Source: Clostridia bacterium
GTDB taxonomy: Bacteria; Bacillota; Clostridia; Oscillospirales; CAG-272
NCBI GenBank assembly: GCA_017464805.1
Contig: JAFTYE010000008.1
Span: 90,554 to 154,553 of the forward strand
Length of the DNA: 64,000 nucleotides
Direction of reading: 5' to 3'
A model generated the notes under the pieces. The model did not search any database, was not told the DNA's origin, and saw only the letters and a list, made by a program, of their open reading frames with translations. Position numbers and translations under genes: made by a program. This document shows, one piece after another, positions 53,794 through 62,071 of the stretch; positions within the stretch are counted from its first letter, which is position 1; the number at the start of each line of letters is the position of its first letter.

Positions 53794-55544
53794 CAGTCAT
53801 CACCTCCTGCTCTCGTCTGGGATTCAAAGACCTCGCGGTAGATGGGGCTGGATACGAGTAGCTCCTCGTGCGTGCCGCAGGATTCAATACGGCCGCCGTC
53901 CAGCACCACGATGCGGTCGGCATCCTGCACGGATGCGACGCGCTGGGCAATGATGATCTTGGTGGTGTTCGGGATCTCCTCACGCATCGCGCGGCGGATC
54001 ATGGCGTCGGTATGGGTATCCACGGCAGAGGTGGAGTCATCCAGGATCAGAATTTTCGGCTTTTTCAGCAGGGCACGCGCGATGCAAAGACGCTGCTTTT
54101 GACCGCCCGACACCTTGGTTCCCCCCTGCTCGATGTAAGTATCGTAGCCGTCCGGGAACGCGGACACGAAGTCGTGCGCACAGGCCAGGCGGCAGGCGTG
54201 CTCCAGCTCCTCATCGGTCGCGTTCGGGTCTCCCCAACGCAGGTTTTCCTTGATCGTGCCCGAGAAAAGCAGATTCTTTTGCAACACCACGGAAACGCCG
54301 TTGCGAAGCGTATCGAGGTCGTAGGCGCGCACATCCTCTCCGCCCACCCGGACCATTCCCTCGCTTGCATCGTAGAGGCGCGAGATCAGGCTGATGAGCG
54401 TGGATTTGGAGGAGCCTGTGCCGCCGATGATGCCCACCGTTTCGCCCGAGGCGATGGAAAGGTTGACGTTTTGCAGAGCGGGGTTAGCGGCGGTGGCGGC
54501 GTAGCGGAAGGACACACCCTCAAACTCGATACGGCCGTCGGCGAGCGTGTACAGCGGATTTTCGGGATTTTTGAGGTCGCTTTCGGTGGATAGCACCTCG
54601 GTGATACGGTGTGCGGATTCGATGGCCATGGTGACCATGACGAAGACCATCGACACCATCATCATGCTCATGAGCACCTGCATGGAATAGGTGATCATGC
54701 CCGTGAAGTTGCCCACACCCATGGAGGTGGGATCATCCGGCACAAAATTGCCGATGATAATACGCGCGGACAGGTAGGAAAGCAGGAGCATGGAAATGTT
54801 CATGCACAAGCGCATGATGGGATCGTTGAGGGCAAGGATCTTTTCCGCGTGGGTGAAGTTGCGACAGAGCTCGTCGGAGGCCGCTCCGAACTTCTCGCGC
54901 TCGTGGTCCTCACGCACAAAGGACTTGACCACGCGCATGCCCGCGACGTTCTCTTGCACCGATTCATTGAGCTTGTCGTACTTTTTGAACAGACGGCGGA
55001 ACAGGGGCATAACATGATGGATAATGGCGAACAGACCGAACGCCAGAAGCGGCAACACCCCCGCGAAGACAAGGGCGATCGGACCGCCGAGGCGAATCGA
55101 CATCACGAAAGCAAAGACCAGCATAAAGGGGCAACGGATGGCCGTGCGCACCAGCATCATGTAGGCCTGTTGGACATTGGACACATCGGTGGTCAGGCGG
55201 GTGACCAGACTGGACGTGGAAAAACTGTCGATATTCGAGAAGGAGAAGGTGCCGATCTTGTAGAACAGATCGTGGCGCAGGTTCTTGGCAAAGCCGCAGG
55301 ACGCGACCGAGCAGAAGTAGCCCGCCAGAATACCGAACGTAAGGGACAAAAGAGCCATACCAAGCAGGCCGAAGCCATACTTCAGCACGGTGGGCATGCC
55401 GCTGCCCGTTTCAATGGCGTTGATGAGCTGTGCCGTGATAAAGGGGATGAGGCATTCCGCCACAACCTCGACGGCAACGGTTAGAGGCGCAAGGATCGAC
55501 GGGAGCTTGTATTCCCGTATCGCGCCCGCTAATTTTTTAAGCAT
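53793..55544 (-). CDS. ABC exporter half-transporter with degenerate ATP site
   Basis: The 583-residue protein has six membrane helices and an ATPase with Walker A GGTGSSKST (Ser in place of the second Gly), signature VSGGQKQRL and Walker B ILILDDSTSAVD, where Asp replaces the catalytic Glu, and Gln in IIAQRV replaces the switch His. This is the asymmetric partner of the gene at 51835-53793. I start at ATG 55544 after GGAGG and then MLKKLAGAIREYK; the longer frame lacks a ribosome site and is not supported. A consensus promoter lies at 55584-55612. Substrate is unknown. Confidence 0.93.
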   Translation of the reverse strand: MLKKLAGAIREYKLPSILAPLTVAVEVVAECLIPFITAQLINAIETGSGMPTVLKYGFGLLGMALLSLTFGILAGYFCSVASCGFAKNLRHDLFYKIGTFSFSNIDSFSTSSLVTRLTTDVSNVQQAYMMLVRTAIRCPFMLVFAFVMSIRLGGPIALVFAGVLPLLAFGLFAIIHHVMPLFRRLFKKYDKLNESVQENVAGMRVVKSFVREDHEREKFGAASDELCRNFTHAEKILALNDPIMRLCMNISMLLLSYLSARIIIGNFVPDDPTSMGVGNFTGMITYSMQVLMSMMMVSMVFVMVTMAIESAHRITEVLSTESDLKNPENPLYTLADGRIEFEGVSFRYAATAANPALQNVNLSIASGETVGIIGGTGSSKSTLISLISRLYDASEGMVRVGGEDVRAYDLDTLRNGVSVVLQKNLLFSGTIKENLRWGDPNATDEELEHACRLACAHDFVSAFPDGYDTYIEQGGTKVSGGQKQRLCIARALLKKPKILILDDSTSAVDTHTDAMIRRAMREEIPNTTKIIIAQRVASVQDADRIVVLDGGRIESCGTHEELLVSSPIYREVFESQTRAGGDD

Positions 55545-55583
55545 AGCTTCCTCCGGGTAAACATTAAAAATTGAACAACCTTT

Positions 55584-55612
55584 ATTATACCAATTTCCGT
55601 TTTTTAAGTCAA
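55584..55612 (-). promoter_or_regulatory. Promoter of the ABC exporter operon
   Basis: TTGACT (55607-55612) and TATAAT (55584-55589) on the minus strand are 17 bp apart. Confidence 0.85.
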
Positions 55613-55669
55613 GCGATTTCGGGGTGCAGGGCGGTGTTTTTTCATGAATTTTCTGTAAAATCTTCGGCA

Positions 55670-55697
55670 TTGACAAACAGCAAAAGTATGGTATAAT
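55670..55697 (+). promoter_or_regulatory. Promoter of the ABC-F gene
   Basis: TTGACA (55670-55675) and TATAAT (55692-55697) are 16 bp apart, about 34 bp before the gene, and divergent from the exporter promoter. Confidence 0.85.
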
Positions 55698-55730
55698 AGT
55701 AAGGATTGACAAGACTCAAGGGGGAGCGTT

Positions 55731-57344
55731 ATGATTACCATCAACAACCTTGCCTTCCAGTTCGGGGGGCAGTTACTGTTCAAGGACGTGGATCTGAAAT
55801 TTACCGACGGCAACTGCTACGGCGTGATCGGTGCCAACGGAGCGGGCAAGTCCACCTTCCTACGCCTTTTGTGCGGGGAGCTTGAGCCAACGCGCGGCGA
55901 AATCTCGATCCCGAAGGAAGCACGCATGTCGGTCTTACGACAGGACCACTTCGCCTTTGACGCCTATACCGTGCTGGACACGGTCATCATGGGCAACCGC
56001 CTCCTGTACGACGTGATGAAGGAAAAGGATGCCCTGTACGAAAAGCCGGACTTCTCGGACGAGGACGGCATCCGCGCCTCGGAGCTGGAGGCGGAGTTTG
56101 CCGAGATGAATGGTTGGGAAGCCGAGTCCGAGGTGTCCCGTCTGATCCAGGGACTTGGTCTTTCGGAGGAATGCCTGTACACGGTGATGGCCGAGCTGAA
56201 GGAGAGCGAGAAGGTGAAGGTGCTGCTGGCACAGGCACTCTTCGGCAACCCCGAGATCATTTTGCTCGACGAACCGACCAATGGCCTTGATCTGGAGGCG
56301 ACCGAGTGGCTGGAGGACTTTCTTTCCGACTACTTCGGCACGGTACTGGTCGTGTCGCACGACCGCCACTTCCTGAACAACGTCTGCACAAGCATCGTGG
56401 ACATCGACTTCACGGGTATCAAGATGTACGTGGGCAACTACGAATTCTGGTACGAGTCCAGCCAGCTGATCCAGCGCATGATTAAGCAGCAAAACAAGCG
56501 CGCAGAGGAAAAGATCGCGGAACTGCAAGCGTTTATCGCGCGTTTCTCGGCGAACAAGTCCAAGTCGCGCCAGGCGACCTCACGCCGCAAGCTGCTGGAC
56601 AAGCTGACGGTGGAAGAAATGCCTGCGTCCTCGCGCCGCTATCCGTTCATCGGCTTTGATATGGAGCGTGAGGCGGGCAAGGACATCCTGGCCGTCAAGG
56701 AGCTGTCGCGCAAAATAGGCGACAAGGTTCTGTTGGATAAGCTCTCCTTTACCCTTGCCAAGGGGGACAAGGTAGCGTTTGTGGGCAACGAGCTGGCGAT
56801 CACCGCCCTGTTCCGCATCCTTATGGAGGAGGAAGAGGCAGACAGCGGTAGCTTCAAGTGGGGTGTCAGCACCACGCAATCCTATTTCCCGCACGACAAC
56901 ACGCCTTATTTTGACGGCGTGACCCTCTCCATTCTGGACTGGATGCGGCAGTATTCGAAGGACACGACCGAAACCTATCTGCGCGGATTCTTGGGGCGCA
57001 TGCTCTTCTCGGGCGACAGCATCTTCAAGCCCGTGAACGTGCTCTCGGGCGGTGAGAAGGTTCGGTGTATGTTCTCGCGCATGATGCTCTTCGGCTCCAA
57101 TGTCCTGCTCCTTGACCGCCCGACAGACCATCTGGATCTGGAGTCGATCACCGCGGTCAACCACGGCCTGTGCGACTTCCGCGGCAACGTGCTCTTTGCC
57201 TCACACGACTACGAGATCGTCAACACCGTGGCAAACCGCATCATTGAGATCCTGCCCGACGGCAACTATACCGACTACCATGGCACCTACGAGGAATACG
57301 TCGCGCACAAAAAGGAGCGCGGCATCACGGGCATTTCGCTGTGA
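55731..57344 (+). CDS. ABC-F family ATPase with one destroyed ATP site
   Basis: ABC-F proteins are soluble tandem ATPases that bind ribosomes. This 537-residue protein has the double-ATPase plan with a linker of about residues 240-305. The first domain has intact Walker A GANGAGKST (34-42), Walker B IILLDEPT (Glu 181) and switch His 210, but its signature reads LKESEK (156-161) instead of LSGGQ. The second domain has a broken Walker A, VGNELAITALF (lysine absent, about 351-361), Walker B LLLDRPTDHLD (Arg 463 instead of Glu) and an intact signature LSGGEK (438-443). Thus site 1 (domain-1 Walker plus domain-2 signature) is complete and site 2 has lost all its parts. It has its own promoter. Confidence 0.9.
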   Translation: MITINNLAFQFGGQLLFKDVDLKFTDGNCYGVIGANGAGKSTFLRLLCGELEPTRGEISIPKEARMSVLRQDHFAFDAYTVLDTVIMGNRLLYDVMKEKDALYEKPDFSDEDGIRASELEAEFAEMNGWEAESEVSRLIQGLGLSEECLYTVMAELKESEKVKVLLAQALFGNPEIILLDEPTNGLDLEATEWLEDFLSDYFGTVLVVSHDRHFLNNVCTSIVDIDFTGIKMYVGNYEFWYESSQLIQRMIKQQNKRAEEKIAELQAFIARFSANKSKSRQATSRRKLLDKLTVEEMPASSRRYPFIGFDMEREAGKDILAVKELSRKIGDKVLLDKLSFTLAKGDKVAFVGNELAITALFRILMEEEEADSGSFKWGVSTTQSYFPHDNTPYFDGVTLSILDWMRQYSKDTTETYLRGFLGRMLFSGDSIFKPVNVLSGGEKVRCMFSRMMLFGSNVLLLDRPTDHLDLESITAVNHGLCDFRGNVLFASHDYEIVNTVANRIIEILPDGNYTDYHGTYEEYVAHKKERGITGISL

Positions 57345-57370
57345 TACCCTGCCCTCTCCCAATAAAATCC

Positions 57371-57396
57371 AAAAGGCTCCCTTGTGGGAGCCTTTT
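57371..57396 (+). terminator. Terminator of the ABC-F gene
   Basis: AAAAGGCTCCC and GGGAGCCTTTT form an 11-bp stem with a TTGT loop and a T run, 26 bases after the stop. Confidence 0.9.
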
Positions 57397-57503
57397 TCAT
57401 TCCCGTAGGGTAGGGACGAGCATTGCCCGTCCACTCTTCCCTGCCGTCAGGAGGTATTGTGAAAATCAAAAAGCAAAAACGACATATTTTTATCGATTTT
57501 ACA

Positions 57504-57533
57504 TTGACAGTTTTTCGCTTTATATGGTATCAT
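57504..57533 (+). promoter_or_regulatory. Promoter of the aminotransferase/oxidoreductase pair
   Basis: TTGACA (57504-57509) and TATCAT (57528-57533) are 18 bp apart, 54 bp before the DegT gene. Confidence 0.65.
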
Positions 57534-57587
57534 TATTTTAAGCAATCCCCCTCAAACTTACAAATAATCATAATGGAGGACACAATC

Positions 57588-58898
57588 ATGGCAAAACAGC
57601 AAGCATTCCGCTACAATACCGGTGCTACCCGCGTTCCGTGGGCGGCCGTTGGTGAAAACTACAATGCAGAGGACCTTTATGAAGTCGTAAAGTTCTTAAT
57701 GCAGGGCGAGGGCGAGGAATACGAGGCCGCTCTTGCCGCCGTGAAGAAGGAAATTGACAAGCTGGACGAGGTTTCCTATCCGCCCTCTAACCTTTCTCTC
57801 GGCCCGAAGGTCAGAGAGGCAGAGGCTATGGTCAACGAATATCTCGGCACCGACAGTGCCGTATTCCTGGCCAACTGCACCGCGGGCTTTGTAAACGCCT
57901 ACAAATATGCCAATCTCGGCCCCGGCGACGAGGTCATCGTTCCCGCCATCACCTTTATTGCTACCATGGCCTACCCGCTTGAGGTTGGTGCAAAGCTGGT
58001 CTTTGCGGATCTTGACCCCAAGACCCTGAACATGGACCCGAAGGACGTTGAGAGAAAGATCACCGACAAAACCAAGGTGATTGTTCCCGTTCACCTGGGC
58101 GGTTACCCCGTTGACATGGATCCCATCATGGAGCTGGCCAAGAAGCACAACATTCTGGTACTGGAAGATGCCGCACACGCGTTCGGCGCATCCTACAAGG
58201 GCAGAAAAATCGGCACGATCGGTCACTTCACCGGCTTCTCTCTGCATGAGGTGAAGAACTGCACCTCCTTCGGCGAGGGCGGTATTCTGACCACCACCAT
58301 TCCCGAGTTTAAGGATTACATGATTCCCTCTCGTTTCTTCGGCGTGGACTTCTCCCGCAAGATCCCGAACTGGCTGTATGACGTGGGTGCGATCCCCGGC
58401 AAGTACGGTCCGTTCGTGGCAGGCAACTCCTCCACCACCGAGATCCAGGCTGTGGGTCTTATTCAGCAGATGAAGCGCTACGACAAGATTCTGGAGGAGC
58501 GCACGAACACCGCCAAGTACATCTCCGAGAAGCTGAGCGTTTGCGACGCGATCATCCCGCAGAGAATCGGTGAGGATGACGACGTGGTTCCCTCCTTCCA
58601 CCTGTATCTGCTCCAGATCGACCCCGCGAAGGCAGGCGGCAGCATCCAGACCCTGAAGCGCAAGCTGGAGGAGAAGAGTGTAACCAACATCCCGCACTTC
58701 GGGCCTCTGTACCACTTCGACATCCTGAAAACCTTCGGTTACGATGCCGAGGCGATCGCCAAGACCTGCCCCGTATGCGAGGATGTGTTCAACAACCGTT
58801 TCACGCATCTGCCGGTTTACGGCCTGTCCATGGAGCAGATCGACTACATGATCGGGGCGATTCTGGATTCCATCGCAGAAATGCAACGCGGCGAATAA
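57588..58898 (+). CDS. DegT/DnrJ/EryC1/StrS family aminotransferase
   Basis: These PLP enzymes transaminate keto-sugars, often in nucleotide-sugar pathways. The 436-residue protein has NLSLGPKVREAEAMVNEYLG at its N-terminal core, then AVFLANCTAGFVNA near residue 90, PVHLGGYPVDMD near 170, VLEDAAHAFGA near 193 with the PLP Asp, and GFSLHEVKNCTSFGEGG near 224 with the PLP Lys. I start it at ATG 57588 after a TGGAGGA site. A Gfo/Idh-type oxidoreductase gene follows 15 bases later, a common combination in amino-sugar synthesis. The actual sugar is unknown. Confidence 0.9.
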   Translation: MAKQQAFRYNTGATRVPWAAVGENYNAEDLYEVVKFLMQGEGEEYEAALAAVKKEIDKLDEVSYPPSNLSLGPKVREAEAMVNEYLGTDSAVFLANCTAGFVNAYKYANLGPGDEVIVPAITFIATMAYPLEVGAKLVFADLDPKTLNMDPKDVERKITDKTKVIVPVHLGGYPVDMDPIMELAKKHNILVLEDAAHAFGASYKGRKIGTIGHFTGFSLHEVKNCTSFGEGGILTTTIPEFKDYMIPSRFFGVDFSRKIPNWLYDVGAIPGKYGPFVAGNSSTTEIQAVGLIQQMKRYDKILEERTNTAKYISEKLSVCDAIIPQRIGEDDDVVPSFHLYLLQIDPAKAGGSIQTLKRKLEEKSVTNIPHFGPLYHFDILKTFGYDAEAIAKTCPVCEDVFNNRFTHLPVYGLSMEQIDYMIGAILDSIAEMQRGE

Positions 58899-58913
58899 GG
58901 ACGGATTGCAACG

Positions 58914-59954
58914 ATGAAAAAAGTCAGATGGGGCATTTTGGGCGCGGGCGGCATTGCGGACCGCCGCACCTTGCCCGGCATGCTTCTCTCCGAGAACACG
59001 GAAATTTACGCCGTGATGGAGATCAAAATGGACATGGCCGAGGCACTTCGTGAGAAGTACAATGCCACGAAGGCCTATGACAACGAGGACGATCTGCTCG
59101 CCGATCCCAACGTGGATGCGGTCTACATCGCCTCTCCCGTCAACTGCCACGAGCGTCAGGCACGCAAAGCGGCTGACGCAGGCAAGCACATCCTAATCGA
59201 GAAGCCCATCTCCCTCAACGCAAAAACGAGCGAGGAAATTTGCCATTATGCCGAAGGAAAGGGCGTAAAGATCGCCGTTGGCTTTATGATGCGCTACGCC
59301 ACCTATCATCAGGAGATGAAGAAGCTGATCGCCGAGGGCAAAATCGGCAAGATCGTATCCTGCCGCGCTTCCTTTACCTGCTGGTATCCCGAGATCCCGG
59401 GTGCCTGGCGCCAGACCAAGGCCTACGCAGGCGGCGGCTCGATGACCGATCTGGGCATCCATTGCCTGGACCTGCTTGAATACATCACCGGCTCGCGCAT
59501 TGAAAAGGTGGGCGCGCTGGCAGAAAATCAGGTCTTCTCTTACGAGGTTGAGGACGGCTGTACCGCCCTGTTCCGCCTGGACAACGGCGCGTTCGGCACG
59601 GTAGATGCCTACTTCAACATCCCCGACGATGCCGCCCGCTGCCGCATTGAGATCTACGGCACCAAGGGCAGCATTCGTGCAGAGGGCAGCATCGGTCAGG
59701 TAGACGGCGGCGACGTGACCGTCACCCTCTCCGATCCCGGTGACTATGATCCCATGCAGGAGCATGTCCGCGTGGACAGCTACCAGATGGAAGGCGCAGG
59801 CCTCAACATGTACGAGCGTGAGGTTTCTTCCTTCAACGAGTCCATTCTCACGGGCAAGCCGATCGAGGCACCCGCGATGGATGCCGTTCACATTCAGCGT
59901 GTGATCGAGAGCGTCTATCAGTCGGCCGAGGACGGCAAGTTCCTGTCCCTGTAA
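58914..59954 (+). CDS. Gfo/Idh/MocA family oxidoreductase
   Basis: The 346-residue protein has the Rossmann motif WGILGAGGIADRRTL, the VYIASPVNCHERQA segment, the EKP motif (ILIEKPIS) near residue 95, and AGGGSMTDLGIHCLDLL with the conserved His. These are the markers of sugar dehydrogenases. It follows the aminotransferase gene in the same operon and probably oxidises a sugar that this enzyme then transaminates. A bidirectional terminator lies after it. Confidence 0.93.
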   Translation: MKKVRWGILGAGGIADRRTLPGMLLSENTEIYAVMEIKMDMAEALREKYNATKAYDNEDDLLADPNVDAVYIASPVNCHERQARKAADAGKHILIEKPISLNAKTSEEICHYAEGKGVKIAVGFMMRYATYHQEMKKLIAEGKIGKIVSCRASFTCWYPEIPGAWRQTKAYAGGGSMTDLGIHCLDLLEYITGSRIEKVGALAENQVFSYEVEDGCTALFRLDNGAFGTVDAYFNIPDDAARCRIEIYGTKGSIRAEGSIGQVDGGDVTVTLSDPGDYDPMQEHVRVDSYQMEGAGLNMYEREVSSFNESILTGKPIEAPAMDAVHIQRVIESVYQSAEDGKFLSL

Positions 59955-59961
59955 AACAAAC

Positions 59962-59992
59962 AAAAAACACGGGAAAATTTCCCGTGTTTTTT
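59962..59992. terminator. Bidirectional terminator between oxidoreductase and GH20 genes
   Basis: AAAAAACACGGG and CCCGTGTTTTTT form a 12-bp stem with a 7-base loop, between two convergent genes. Confidence 0.9.
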
Positions 59993-59995
59993 ATT

Positions 59996-61891
59996 TTATC
60001 GGTACTGACTTGCGGAGAAGAAGAACGGGCGGTTATACCACAGCACGTCTCCGTGGAAGGGGGTGGAATCGGTCGCGCCGTCATAACGCAAGCGTTCCGC
60101 TTCCAGCTCCTCGATAGCCCCGAGAGTGCCGTCCAGATAGGCAAGCACGCGCTCCTTCGCTGTTTCAAAACGCGCGATCAGCGTGCCGTAGCGCATGTCG
60201 TGGATCTCCCAACCGAATGGCTTGTTGTAGGTCATCCAAGCCTTTTTGTGGGCGCAGGACAGGGCGCGAAGCTTTTCGATGATGACGTCACACTCTGCAA
60301 CGAGGGCGGACAGGGTCTTTCGGTCCCCACCGTCGTATGCAGCTTTCAGACGCACGCCGAAATCCGCCTTATTCTCCATCAGCTCGGATACGCGTCGGAT
60401 CAGATCGTAGGCTGGCGCGAACTCGGCAAGATCGGCGGCGGGCTTTGCCAGTTTGGCACTGACGTCCTTGTAATACTCCGCAACGTCGGGAAGTAGCTTT
60501 ACATGCGCATCCACCAGGCCGATCAGCGGGTCGTTGTACAGCAGGGCGCGGGATGCGCTTACATCGCTTCCGTCGGGATGCTCGATGGCCTCACAGGCGG
60601 CGAGATCGTCGTAGCAGGCTCCGCAGGCCATGGCAAAGCATCCCTTGGCACGTTCCACGTCAAAGGATCCGTTGTAATCATAGTCGGCGTACCAGGCAAG
60701 ACCCGCAAGGGCAAGAAACAGGCTACCTTCTGCACCGTTGTGCCAGATAGTGGCGAAGACCTCTTCAACTCCTGCCTTACGGCAGGCGTCAAGTGCGGCC
60801 TTGGAATACACAACGGAGCGAGAGAAGAGCGGGCCGTAGCCGCTCCAGGTCCATATACCGCCCGCGAACAGGCTGTCACGTCCGAAGATGCGCTGATGCT
60901 TGTCGATGTTGACGGCGTAGAACTCCTCTTTCGACTGGTAGTAATCCCAGAACACCTGCTGGATGCCCTTCGGGATCTTTTTGATGACCTCGTCGGTAAA
61001 TTCCACGCGCATGTCGTAGTCGCTGTATCCTTCCAGGTCCTTGCCTGCCAGACGGAAGAACATATCGCTCCACATCATCGGCTCAAGCCCCTCTGTACGC
61101 ATCATATCAATGACCTTGGCAAGATGCTCGAAGTAGATGTCCTGCTGCTCACGGAAGCCGTTCTTTTTGAGATATTTTCCAAGGCCGATATTGGTCGTTT
61201 CATCCATACCGACGTGAATGCGGCGAGAGGTAAAGCATTCCTTGACGGTCTTTATCATCTTGGCGATCAGATCGTAGGTTGCCTGCTCTCCTACCAGCAT
61301 GACCTCTGCCGTATCGCAATAGGGGGCGGCTGCTGGCCACCACAGATGGGTGGAGAGGTGACCGAGCACCTGGATGCAGGGGATCAGCTCGATGCCCAGC
61401 TTGATGGCGTAAGCGTCGATCTCACGGATCTCATCCTTTGTGTAGCGGCCGCGCATGTAGCCGAAAAAAGGATATTCCTCGATCTCGTAGGTATCCTCGG
61501 TGTACAGCATGTACATATTCATACCCATTAGGGCCATTTTGCGGAGCATGGATTTGACAGTCGGCACGTTCATGACACCGTTACGCGACATATCCACCAT
61601 CGCACCGTTGGTCTTGAACAGAGGTGTCTCGGCGATACTTTTCTTCGTCTCGCCCTTTTTGACCCAATTCACCAGCATGGCAAGGCCGCGAAAGAAGCGC
61701 GCACGCCCGTCACCGTAGGCGATCGATGCCTTTTTGCCGTCAAGAGTTACGGCAAGCGTGCGCTCAGAAGCTTCCTCTACCTCAACCATCACGTCCGCTG
61801 AACACGGGCAAGCGACCTCAATCCCCAGCTCCTTTGCAAGGATGGCAATACCATCGGCAAGAGAGTCTGCATTCTGAAAACAAATCCTCAT
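59996..61891 (-). CDS. Glycoside hydrolase family 20 beta-N-acetylhexosaminidase, without signal peptide
   Basis: GH20 enzymes remove terminal GlcNAc or GalNAc. The 631-residue protein has an N-terminal alpha/beta domain (about residues 1-90), then the TIM barrel with TNGAMVDMSRNGVMN near 95, the catalytic pair Asp-Glu in RIHVGMDETTN near 225 (Glu is the acid/base) and FAGGIWTWSGYGP near 347. The start MRICFQNADSLADG shows no signal peptide, so it is probably cytoplasmic and works on imported oligosaccharides. This links it to NagA and NagB elsewhere in the window. A promoter is present at 61943-61971. Confidence 0.88.
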   Translation of the reverse strand: MRICFQNADSLADGIAILAKELGIEVACPCSADVMVEVEEASERTLAVTLDGKKASIAYGDGRARFFRGLAMLVNWVKKGETKKSIAETPLFKTNGAMVDMSRNGVMNVPTVKSMLRKMALMGMNMYMLYTEDTYEIEEYPFFGYMRGRYTKDEIREIDAYAIKLGIELIPCIQVLGHLSTHLWWPAAAPYCDTAEVMLVGEQATYDLIAKMIKTVKECFTSRRIHVGMDETTNIGLGKYLKKNGFREQQDIYFEHLAKVIDMMRTEGLEPMMWSDMFFRLAGKDLEGYSDYDMRVEFTDEVIKKIPKGIQQVFWDYYQSKEEFYAVNIDKHQRIFGRDSLFAGGIWTWSGYGPLFSRSVVYSKAALDACRKAGVEEVFATIWHNGAEGSLFLALAGLAWYADYDYNGSFDVERAKGCFAMACGACYDDLAACEAIEHPDGSDVSASRALLYNDPLIGLVDAHVKLLPDVAEYYKDVSAKLAKPAADLAEFAPAYDLIRRVSELMENKADFGVRLKAAYDGGDRKTLSALVAECDVIIEKLRALSCAHKKAWMTYNKPFGWEIHDMRYGTLIARFETAKERVLAYLDGTLGAIEELEAERLRYDGATDSTPFHGDVLWYNRPFFFSASQYR

Positions 61892-61942
61892 AGGGCGATC
61901 TCCGTTTCATCATGGATGTTTTCGCATTTCTGCACTTATCTC

Positions 61943-61971
61943 ATCATAACACAGAACCGCCTCTTTTGCAA
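61943..61971 (-). promoter_or_regulatory. Promoter of the GH20 gene
   Basis: TTGCAA (61966-61971) and TATGAT (61943-61948) on the minus strand are 17 bp apart. Just upstream the inverted repeat AAAAGT/ACTTTT (61975-61988) could be an operator. Confidence 0.55.
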
Positions 61972-62027
61972 TACAAAAGTCAACTTTTTGCATTTTCCTA
62001 CCCGAAGGGCAAACGAGAAAATGAAAA

Positions 62028-62052
62028 TCCCCCGCGCGGAGCGCAGGGGATG
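62028..62052 (-). terminator. Terminator of the leucine-rich surface protein gene
   Basis: ATCCCC and GGGGAT with an inner GCGC/GCGC form a strong hairpin followed on the minus strand by TTTTC, 19 bases after the stop at 62072. Confidence 0.8.
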
Positions 62053-62071
62053 GGGCATAAAGCAGATGGGA

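Noticed and set aside
53793-55712. Longer version of the second exporter gene
   Set aside because: The extra residues are low-complexity, include no ribosome site and overlap the promoter at 55584-55612.
57423-57587. In-frame upstream extension of the DegT gene with AGGAGG before a GTG at about 57461
   Set aside because: The region contains the promoter (57504-57533), its translation is AT-rich and unlike a protein domain, and ATG 57588 has its own TGGAGGA site and begins the normal family sequence.
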